From the NCBI GenBank assembly GCA_047615875.1, contig JBLHGU010000039.1:1-30743 (forward strand): DNA of 30,743 nt. Direction: 5' to 3'. The number at the start of each line of letters is the position of its first letter. Position 1 is the stretch's first letter. Below the pieces are notes generated by a model. It was not told where the DNA came from, ran no database searches, and saw nothing but the letters and a program-made list of their open reading frames with translations. This document shows positions 24,538 to 30,743 of this stretch, one piece after another. Origin of the DNA: JBLHGU01 sp047615875 (GTDB lineage Bacteria > Pseudomonadota > Gammaproteobacteria > Arenicellales > CAJQKF01). Both the position numbers and the translations under genes were made by a program.

Positions 24538-25404
24538 TTAACGCTTACCCAAGATTCGATCTAAATCGATTCGTCTAAATAAAAACAACACAATCACACC
24601 GGACAAAATTATAAGAAGGGTAGAAATTGCCGAGCCTTTAGGCCAATTTTGCCCAAACGTAAATGCAGACTCAATTTCATCTGCAACCATAACAATCGAT
24701 TGTCCACCGAGTATCTTAGATTCTATTAACGCACCTAACGCTAATACAAAGGTTAAGATCACTCCAATCAATAAGCCTGGCATGGAAAGCGGCAGTTCGA
24801 CTTCCCTGAATATTTCAAAACGAGAAGCACCAAGATCAGCAGCGGCCTCCTTAAGGGACTCAGGAACCATTGACATCCCAAGCACCATAGGAAACAACAT
24901 AAATGGTAGATACACATAAACCAAACCCATCAATATCGCTGGCACCGAGTACAACACACCAGAAAACGAGACCCCAAGAAATTGTTGTAACAAACCGTCC
25001 AGAATGCCATTTTTTACAAAAATTAAAACCCAACCAAATAATCTAATATTCTCTGAAATTAGAATGGGCACCGCGATTAAAATCGTAATTAAGTTGGCCC
25101 ACTTGCCAAACGCCTTGGCCATGCCGTAGGCGACCGGATAACAAATAACAAATGAAATACTTACTGTGGCTAACGCCAGCCCAAGAGACCAGGAAAACGG
25201 AATATAGTAAGTTTCACCAAATATTGTGTAATAGTTTGCCAGAGTTGGGGTCTGCAAAAGTGAAAATGTATTCGGTGGCATAAAGCTAAAAGCGACTACC
25301 ACTGCTAATGGCCCGATAAAACCAAGGATTAAAAATGCTATCACCGGTAACGCCTGAGGTACGCCCGGTTGCTTAAACCATCTTTGAATGAAGCTTTGCG
25401 CCAT
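24538..25404 (-). CDS. ABC transporter permease, PotB-like
   Basis: This is a 288-residue inner-membrane permease with about six hydrophobic helices. The EAA loop is LKEAAADLGASRFEIFREVE in the C-terminal half. It is homologous to PotB/PotH of polyamine importers. It sits three bases after the ATPase gene and four before the other permease, a tight operon. Confidence 0.9.
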   Translation of the reverse strand: MAQSFIQRWFKQPGVPQALPVIAFLILGFIGPLAVVVAFSFMPPNTFSLLQTPTLANYYTIFGETYYIPFSWSLGLALATVSISFVICYPVAYGMAKAFGKWANLITILIAVPILISENIRLFGWVLIFVKNGILDGLLQQFLGVSFSGVLYSVPAILMGLVYVYLPFMLFPMVLGMSMVPESLKEAAADLGASRFEIFREVELPLSMPGLLIGVILTFVLALGALIESKILGGQSIVMVADEIESAFTFGQNWPKGSAISTLLIILSGVIVLFLFRRIDLDRILGKR

Positions 25405-25407
25405 AGT

Positions 25408-26481
25408 TTAGCTTTGCACCAGGATAGAATCTTCCGGCTTCCAGCCGATTATGGCTGAATCACCCAATTCTGCGTCAAATGCCTCATCCTGAAGCCGCTC
25501 GACTAACCACGGCTCGCCAGTATCCAATCTACGCACCTGATATTGAATTCGTGAACCAAGCGGGTATTCATTGTATAACTGCACCTCGATAGAGTTAAAT
25601 TGTGCATTTTCTGTTTTACTAATTTTTATCACTTCAGGACGGATAACCAGGCTGCCAGTTTCAAAGTCTTTGGGCATGGTGCCGACCATAAGCTCATTAC
25701 CCTGTTTATCTTTAACCAGACCCTTACCGGAACGCGTAACCTCTATCACGTTAATTTCACCCATAAACTCTGCCACGAACCTATTTGCCGGCGTGTTGTA
25801 TATTTCTCGCGGTGCCCCAACCTGAATTAATTTGCCAGCATCCATAATGCCAATCCGGTCGGACATCACCATCGCTTCCTCGAGTGAATGGGTAATGTAT
25901 ACGAAGGTTTTTCCTGTCTCGCGATGTAAATCCTTTAGTGCCTTTTCAAGCGTCTTACGTAACCGAAAATCTAGCGCCGACAAAGGTTCATCAAAGAAAA
26001 GTATTTCTGGATCAAATGCTAATGCTCTGGCCAGCGCAACACGTTGACGTTCGCCCCCTGAGCATTGGGTTACAGGTTTATCGTAAAAATCTCGAGAAAG
26101 TTGAACTTGATCCAATAGTTCATCTGTGCGTCTGCGACGCTCGGTTTTATCTACTCGTGCAATCTTAAGTGGAAACTCGATATTTAAGCCGACGCTCTTG
26201 TGAGGAAACAACGCCAAACTTTGAAAAACCATGCAGGTGGGTCGCTTATTGGCGGGAACTTCATTAATCACTTCGCCGCGAAGCTTGATTTCTCCACTTG
26301 TCGGTAGATCCATACCAACCAGCATGCGAATCATAGTGGTTTTACCGGAACCAGAAGGACCAACCAGGGTAAAGAATTCACCCTCCTTGATCTTTAAATT
26401 CAGCTGATCGACAGCTACAAAATCCCCGAAACTCTTGTTGATATTCACGAGTTCGAGGACTGTTTCTTCAGCTCCCGACAT
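25408..26481 (-). CDS. ABC transporter ATP-binding protein, PotA-like
   Basis: The 357-residue ATPase powers import. Walker A is GPSGSGKTT at residues 41-49. The Q-loop lies in VFQSLALFPH. The signature is CSGGERQRVALARAL, with Cys where Leu is usual. Walker B is ILFFDEPLSALD, and the switch His is in THSLEEAM. A C-terminal TOBE-like domain follows after residue 240, as in PotA and other solute-import ATPases. AAAGGTGG serves as ribosome binding site. It is the first cytoplasmic component after the binding-protein gene, separated from it by a hairpin-containing gap. Confidence 0.92.
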   Translation of the reverse strand: MSGAEETVLELVNINKSFGDFVAVDQLNLKIKEGEFFTLVGPSGSGKTTMIRMLVGMDLPTSGEIKLRGEVINEVPANKRPTCMVFQSLALFPHKSVGLNIEFPLKIARVDKTERRRRTDELLDQVQLSRDFYDKPVTQCSGGERQRVALARALAFDPEILFFDEPLSALDFRLRKTLEKALKDLHRETGKTFVYITHSLEEAMVMSDRIGIMDAGKLIQVGAPREIYNTPANRFVAEFMGEINVIEVTRSGKGLVKDKQGNELMVGTMPKDFETGSLVIRPEVIKISKTENAQFNSIEVQLYNEYPLGSRIQYQVRRLDTGEPWLVERLQDEAFDAELGDSAIIGWKPEDSILVQS

Positions 26482-26524
26482 TAAAAACCACCTTTATAAA
26501 CCAACATATTTTTTATAGGAAATA

Positions 26525-26560
26525 GAACCACTGCTCTCAGCCAATTGATCACAGTGGTTC
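26525..26560 (-). repeat. Intergenic hairpin between binding-protein and ATPase genes
   Basis: GAACCACTG (26525-26533) and CAGTGGTTC (26552-26560) are perfect 9-base complements around an 18-base loop. There is no T tract, so it is not a full terminator. Position right after the binding-protein stop suggests an mRNA-stabilising or attenuating hairpin that keeps binding protein above the membrane parts. Confidence 0.5.
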
Positions 26561-26578
26561 GCTCAACAACAATCCTTA

Positions 26579-27724
26579 TTAGGCTTTATCTCTACGAGCT
26601 GCGAGATAAATCTCATGCATCTCAGCCAAATCTGGATTAATGTTGTAATCAGCACAACGAGTCAACTCTTCTTCAAGTGTGTCCCACTGGATGGTTTGAA
26701 GCTCCTCTTTGGTAAATGCAGCCAATACTTTAGGATCACCCATATTGGATACGGGATTATAAGTGCCTTCTGCAAAAGCGACATGCTTAGATACCTCTGG
26801 GCGTTGCACATAGGCAAGGAATTCCTCTGCCAGTGGTGAAACATCTGGGTTATTCACAACCGAGGTAACCTCTATCCAGGTAATACCACCTTTACCATTC
26901 ATTGGGCCTGTTTTTGGTGTAACACCGTACAAGTTTAGTGCGCCATCATGACGTGCTGATGAAACAGAGTAGGTTCCGCCGGAAAAATAAGCATCGATTT
27001 CGTCGTTTATTACAGCGAGATTAAGCTGGGCCAAGTCATCGCTGATAACTTTCGCACCATCGATAATAATTTTTGCCATTTTAGCGTATGCATCTATTTC
27101 TTCCCGTGTATGTTTTTTGTACGGGTCGACTCCAGCCGTGATACACATATGTGCAATATTCCAGTCATCATAGGCTAACATGCCATATCGACCTTTCATT
27201 GCAGGATCAAGAAACAGGTTGAAGCCTTCATCCTCTGCTGTGGCAATTGAAATTTTATTTGTATCGATGGCAAAGTTGAACGTACCAAAACGTTGAACCA
27301 TCCCTAGAAGATTTTCACCCGACTGGTCGTAGGCCCAGTTATAAGGAGGATGAAATGCAGGTAACATCTTCTCATAATAAGGCTCAAATCGATCTTTCGG
27401 TAAAGCTCGGATCAGCCCTTCTGGCCACATCACATTTCGTGCCCAAGGATTATTAACGTTGATCAAATCCCAAATCTTAGTCTCGCCCGCACGTAAGCGG
27501 TTAACTGCATCCGGATCGCCAGTTAACGCTTCTGTACGGACCTTCGCGTCAAACTCCCTTCGGAACGGATCGACAACATTGTCTGAGTTATAACCTTCCC
27601 AACAGTAAATATTGAGTTCTTTGTCGCGCGCGCCATAAGACAAGCCCGGAAAAGTTCCTGCGGCTGCAGCAACTGCCAAAGCGCTACCTTGTTGCAAAAA
27701 GTTTCTTCGTGATGATCTATACAT
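26579..27724 (-). CDS. Periplasmic solute-binding protein, PotD-like, Tat-exported
   Basis: The 381 residues start with a twin-arginine signal (SRRNFLQ at residues 4-10, hydrophobic AAAAAGTFPG, SYGA cleavage), so the protein is folded before export. The mature part shows the PotD/PotF layout: LNIYCWEGYNSDN at the start, an AYDDWN hinge region, and a C-terminal EFLAYVQRPEVSKHVA segment typical of family 1 spermidine/putrescine-binding proteins. The exact ligand is not certain; many marine relatives bind other amines or amino-acid derivatives. It is the receptor of the downstream ABC importer. Confidence 0.9.
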   Translation of the reverse strand: MYRSSRRNFLQQGSALAVAAAAGTFPGLSYGARDKELNIYCWEGYNSDNVVDPFRREFDAKVRTEALTGDPDAVNRLRAGETKIWDLINVNNPWARNVMWPEGLIRALPKDRFEPYYEKMLPAFHPPYNWAYDQSGENLLGMVQRFGTFNFAIDTNKISIATAEDEGFNLFLDPAMKGRYGMLAYDDWNIAHMCITAGVDPYKKHTREEIDAYAKMAKIIIDGAKVISDDLAQLNLAVINDEIDAYFSGGTYSVSSARHDGALNLYGVTPKTGPMNGKGGITWIEVTSVVNNPDVSPLAEEFLAYVQRPEVSKHVAFAEGTYNPVSNMGDPKVLAAFTKEELQTIQWDTLEEELTRCADYNINPDLAEMHEIYLAARRDKA

Positions 27725-27741
27725 CGAGTAATCCTCCTCAT

Positions 27742-27960
27742 CTAATTAGTGATGAATTAACTAAGTATGAATCCGAACAAAACTCGCCCGGAGTTTCTGA
27801 TTGTCGTTACTATAGACATTTACAGTCGATCTTATTCTAAGGGACAGTATGAAGCATAACAAGCGTGTATAAAAGCGAGTTATAGTAACTACACTGCTGG
27901 ACAACTTATCGTACCGAGATATACAACTGGTACGACTGGTCAGATTCAATCATCGAGTTA
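27742..27960. promoter_or_regulatory. Region upstream of binding-protein gene with inverted repeats
   Basis: About 220 bases separate the binding-protein gene from the upstream hydrolase gene. It contains TCGTACC (27909-27915) and GGTACGA (27929-27935), perfect complements 13 bases apart. It also holds GTTACTATA-type words at 27806 and 27957 (forward) and 27881 (reversed). These could be regulator sites for the transporter operon. No consensus promoter is certain. Confidence 0.4.
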
Positions 27961-28770
27961 CTATGATACTTTCGCTGAATCTACAAAAAATTCCTGGATG
28001 TGCGCGGTTACGAACTCATGATTTTCAAGATTAGCCAAATGTCCGCTATCTGGAACTATGATGCATGAACCTCTGACAACAGACTGCGCAATATGTTTAG
28101 CGTAGCTTGGCGGTGTTTCATTGTCTTCTGCCCCTGCCATTGCAAGCAACGGCGTTGAAATACGCTCCAGATCTTTTCTCACATCGTGTATAGCTATCAA
28201 TCTTGCGGAAAATTCTATTCCATCTAATGTTGCATACGACATAGCTGCTTGAGCCTCATCTATAACCTGTTTGCTACAACTTGGTGCGACCAAAGAAGGA
28301 ATCAATCTCTTTGACAGGTCACCCACATTGTCGTTAGATGAAACCATCGCTCTGACATCAGATAAAAATTGATCGGGATCTGAATCTCCGCCAAATCCAA
28401 AACACGGACTGGTGTCAAGAACAACTAATGAACGAAGCATATACGGTCGTTGAACTGCCGCGTGGAGAGCGATCATGCCGCCTAGCGACAATCCGACTAA
28501 ATGCACGCTACTATCACCTGCCGTTTCACTAATAAACTCTTCGAGGCTATCCAGGATAGCGGTATAGTCAGCGGCATGATTGTTTAGTGGAGAATCACCA
28601 TACCCTGGCATGTCCCAGGAAATGCAACGATAAGATTCACCCAGTGCCTTAAGTTGTGGGTCCCATGCGGCTCTCGACCCCGGCATGCCGTGTAGAAAAA
28701 CAATGGTTTCGTTACCATTACCACAGGCTCGCCAGCCATATTTGTGGTTTTTAAAATCTTTAATTTCCAA
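27961..28770 (-). CDS. Alpha/beta hydrolase
   Basis: The 269 residues have the alpha/beta hydrolase triad: nucleophile S95 in GLSLGG, an acid near D216 and H244 in SGHLANLE. The oxyanion motif HGMPG is at residues 27-31. The fold class covers esterases, lactonases such as 3-oxoadipate enol-lactonase, and C-C hydrolases, so the substrate is not given by sequence. It lies about 35 bases after the glutamine synthetase-like gene and before the binding-protein gene, so it probably acts on a metabolite of the imported compound. Confidence 0.85.
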   Translation of the reverse strand: MEIKDFKNHKYGWRACGNGNETIVFLHGMPGSRAAWDPQLKALGESYRCISWDMPGYGDSPLNNHAADYTAILDSLEEFISETAGDSSVHLVGLSLGGMIALHAAVQRPYMLRSLVVLDTSPCFGFGGDSDPDQFLSDVRAMVSSNDNVGDLSKRLIPSLVAPSCSKQVIDEAQAAMSYATLDGIEFSARLIAIHDVRKDLERISTPLLAMAGAEDNETPPSYAKHIAQSVVRGSCIIVPDSGHLANLENHEFVTAHIQEFFVDSAKVS

Positions 28771-28805
28771 ATGTATTTCTCACAGAAAATGTTTAAGAGA
28801 GTTTG

Positions 28806-30155
28806 TTAATAAAGTTCCAGATACTCAGTCGTCTCCCACTCAGAAATTTGCGAGCGCCAACGCTCAAGCTCATATTTTTTTACCACAACAAACAGTTCGG
28901 CAAACGGCATTCCGATCATTTCACACAACTTACTATCTGCAAGTAATTTATCAACAGCAATTTCCAAACTACCAGGCAATAATTCAAACTGCTCATTATC
29001 TTCAGCCAACATATCTGAATCGGGCGACAAGTTGTACTCGGCCTCAATGCCAATCAATCCGGCTGCAAGTGTTGCTGCAGCACTTAAATAAGGATTGCTT
29101 AAACCCGAGCCACCGCGCATTTCCAGGTGTGTCGCATCATCACCTGTTGCTTTCATTCTTACTAATGCAGTTCGGTCTTCAATGCCCCAACCTGCCCGGG
29201 TAGGAGCGAAACTGCCTTTTAAATAACGGTGATAGCAGTTCACGGATGGAGCGATTAGTGCAGTCATGGCAGCACCATGACGTACCAGGCCCGCTGTAAA
29301 ACTTTGTGCTACTTTAGAAAGCTGGTCTCGACCAGCTAAATCTACAAACGCGTTAGAATCGCCGCTAAGATTCCTCAAGCCCATATGGACATGACAACCC
29401 GATCCAGCACGATCTATATAGGGTTTGGACATAAACGTAGCTATATAACCCGCTCGACGGGCCAGTTCCTTAACAGTAGTTTTGAATCGAAAAGCTTCAT
29501 CTGCGGCTTTAATGCCATCTGAAGGTGCAAAATTTATTTCAAATTGTCCGGGTCCGTATTCGGCATTGTGGGTAATCAGGCGTAGTCCGAGGCCATTCAG
29601 ATTGTCTAGCAAATCGTTCATAAATTCGCCCCAATGATTACTAGCAGTGGCGAAAATATGTTGCCCGCCTGTTACGGGTAACTTAGTTTGTGCATCAAGC
29701 AAATAAAATTCCAACTCAATTCCAGTACGAACGCCAAATCCCTGCTTACTGGCTCTCCTAAGCAAATCGAGATAAACATTTCTCGAGGAATATGGCATTA
29801 ACACGTGGGTGTCTGCATCGCGAGGCGAGCAAATAACGGATGCTGTTTCCGGCTCCCAGGGCAAGACACATAGGGTGCTAAGTTCTGGTGTTATTTTTGC
29901 ATCCTTAAACCCCACTTCATCACCCATGCCGGTGCCAGGGACAACATAACTACCTGAATCAAGCCCCAATACACCACCATACATATTCAGTCCAGACTTA
30001 GCGAAACCAGCAAACGAGTCAATGGGTATTGTTTTCGAACGCGATAGGCCCATCAAATCAGGCAATTCGAAACGAATAAACCTTACTGCACTGGCACGTA
30101 GATTTTGTTCCGCTTCTTCGACAGACGCTGATGCGCGTTCGGCTGCTTTACTCAT
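28806..30155 (-). CDS. Glutamine synthetase-family ligase (amine gamma-glutamylation type?)
   Basis: The 449 residues have the GS fold. The N-terminal beta-grasp domain runs to about residue 100 (RFELPDLMGLSRSKTIP). The catalytic domain has ELEFYLL (metal-ligand Glu), ITHNAEYGPGQFEINF, SGCHVHMGL and the glutamate-binding arginine region in ERRF-like form (EMRGGSG near the end). Family members ligate ammonia or amines to glutamate with ATP. Ammonia-assimilating enzyme, PuuA-like and other gamma-glutamylamide synthetases are all possible. The position next to a PotD-type importer argues for gamma-glutamylation of an amine, but this is inference. The start is the ATG at 30155 with GGAGAT upstream. 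An upstream extension to 30356 is not credible, since it runs back into the oxidoreductase gene. Confidence 0.82.
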   Translation of the reverse strand: MSKAAERASASVEEAEQNLRASAVRFIRFELPDLMGLSRSKTIPIDSFAGFAKSGLNMYGGVLGLDSGSYVVPGTGMGDEVGFKDAKITPELSTLCVLPWEPETASVICSPRDADTHVLMPYSSRNVYLDLLRRASKQGFGVRTGIELEFYLLDAQTKLPVTGGQHIFATASNHWGEFMNDLLDNLNGLGLRLITHNAEYGPGQFEINFAPSDGIKAADEAFRFKTTVKELARRAGYIATFMSKPYIDRAGSGCHVHMGLRNLSGDSNAFVDLAGRDQLSKVAQSFTAGLVRHGAAMTALIAPSVNCYHRYLKGSFAPTRAGWGIEDRTALVRMKATGDDATHLEMRGGSGLSNPYLSAAATLAAGLIGIEAEYNLSPDSDMLAEDNEQFELLPGSLEIAVDKLLADSKLCEMIGMPFAELFVVVKKYELERWRSQISEWETTEYLELY

Positions 30156-30195
30156 TTTCAAATATCTCCAATATTTTAACTTTATAGTTAGGCAC

Positions 30196-30743
30196 TTATG
30201 CGAATTCTGATGGGCTATCAGTTTTGCGCATGTGCTTAACAAATTCAGGCTGGCAGTGCACTGCTGGATTTCTATGATTACCCGTGTATTTTTCAACCTC
30301 CACCAATGTAGATAGAGGAGAAGGACCCTGACTAAGACTTGAAGTACCGTAGTCACCAGTCAAAACATTAGGATTACCGTGCACACAAGTCGTAAAATTG
30401 TCCGTGCCTTCGACTACTGGATCAAACCAGGCACCTGTCGAAAGACGTACCACCCCACGACCAACCTTATCTGATAAAACGGCACCTGCAAGTAGTGCGC
30501 CACGATGGTTGTATATACGAACAGTATCACCGCTATCGATGCCTCTTTCGAGGGCATCCAATCTATTTAGTTCAACGGGCTCACGATTATTAATCTTAGA
30601 TGACTTAGATATCCCGACATCGTCTAGTTGTGAATGTAAACGGGTGCGCGGTTGGTCCGAGATTAGATGAAGTGCCGTGGTTGATTTTCCTGCAACACCA
30701 AGCCATTCTCTCGGCTCCATCCAGACAGGATGTGCCGGACAGT
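30196..30743 (-). CDS. Molybdopterin S/N-oxide reductase, C-terminal part (partial)
   Basis: Only the last 182 or so residues are in the window, and the frame is open across the right edge. The visible part includes CPAHPVWMEPREWLG, LHLISDQPRTRLHSQLDD, a Molydop_binding domain (DSGDTVRIYNHRGALLAGAV), and CVHGNPNVLTGDYGTSSLSQG near the end. These match the TorA/BisC/DMSO-reductase branch of molybdenum enzymes, which reduce N- or S-oxides. Presence of a Tat signal and of the active site cannot be checked here. It ends 40 bases before the glutamine synthetase-like gene, so both may be in one operon. Confidence 0.82.
   Translation of the reverse strand, partial: CPAHPVWMEPREWLGVAGKSTTALHLISDQPRTRLHSQLDDVGISKSSKINNREPVELNRLDALERGIDSGDTVRIYNHRGALLAGAVLSDKVGRGVVRLSTGAWFDPVVEGTDNFTTCVHGNPNVLTGDYGTSSLSQGPSPLSTLVEVEKYTGNHRNPAVHCQPEFVKHMRKTDSPSEFA

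Noticed and set aside
28685..29203. 172-codon plus-strand frame
   Set aside because: It is antisense to the well-supported hydrolase and glutamine synthetase-like genes, with Gln/Thr/Ser-rich, motif-free translation.
28806..30155. Gamma-glutamylmethylamide synthetase (methylamine pathway)
   Set aside because: The N-terminal region does not resemble GMAS sequences as I remember them, and no N-methylglutamate synthase or dehydrogenase genes are in view. Kept as a general GS-family ligase.

Overview
The window looks like chromosomal DNA of a gammaproteobacterium, probably marine or aquatic and respiring. This is inferred from gene content (RimO, RF3, UbiK, a PEP synthase regulator, small c-type cytochromes including a c5 type, and DgcN/DgcA-type D-glutamate genes). 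Base composition is moderate and gene packing is dense. I saw no transposase, CRISPR array, rRNA or tRNA gene. Both ends cut through a gene: glnS on the left and the C-terminal part of a molybdopterin S/N-oxide reductase on the right.

Left part (1-4365, minus strand): glutaminyl-tRNA synthetase; two short periplasmic cytochromes c ending at a strong terminator; a TPMT-type methyltransferase; and a DUF2207-like membrane protein whose start overlaps the end of the next operon gene.

D-enantiomer block (4356-10081): an enolase-superfamily epimerase (DgcA type) and a DUF1611 protein (DgcN type) form a minus-strand operon. Divergent from it are a class IV aminotransferase (D-amino acid transaminase or BCAT type), a D-Ala-D-Ala ligase and an FAD D-lactate/2-hydroxyacid dehydrogenase. 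An inverted repeat lies in the divergent promoter. A simple reading is that D-amino acids are transaminated to D-glutamate, N-acetylated, and racemised into the L-glutamate/arginine pool, with D-Ala-D-Ala and D-lactate metabolism alongside.

Centre (10082-20450): a SAM methyltransferase broken by an in-frame TAA; a GT-C-like membrane glycosyltransferase; a secreted class A beta-lactamase-fold serine hydrolase with an extra N-terminal region; a long gap with a candidate small RNA; then ubiK, ppsR, rimO, prfC, a SleB-type cell-wall hydrolase and cytochrome c5. These are mostly housekeeping genes.

Right part (20451-30743): an AraC-family regulator converges on a long minus-strand array. Read in the direction of transcription, the array is: molybdopterin oxidoreductase (partial), glutamine synthetase-like ligase, alpha/beta hydrolase, Tat-exported PotD-like binding protein, ABC ATPase, two permeases, zinc alcohol dehydrogenase, and GntR/FCD regulator. 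It looks like an uptake and catabolism module for an amine-type or other nitrogenous solute, whose identity cannot be read from sequence alone. The most unusual items are the D-enantiomer block, the amine-like module, the nonsense-interrupted methyltransferase and the candidate small RNA.
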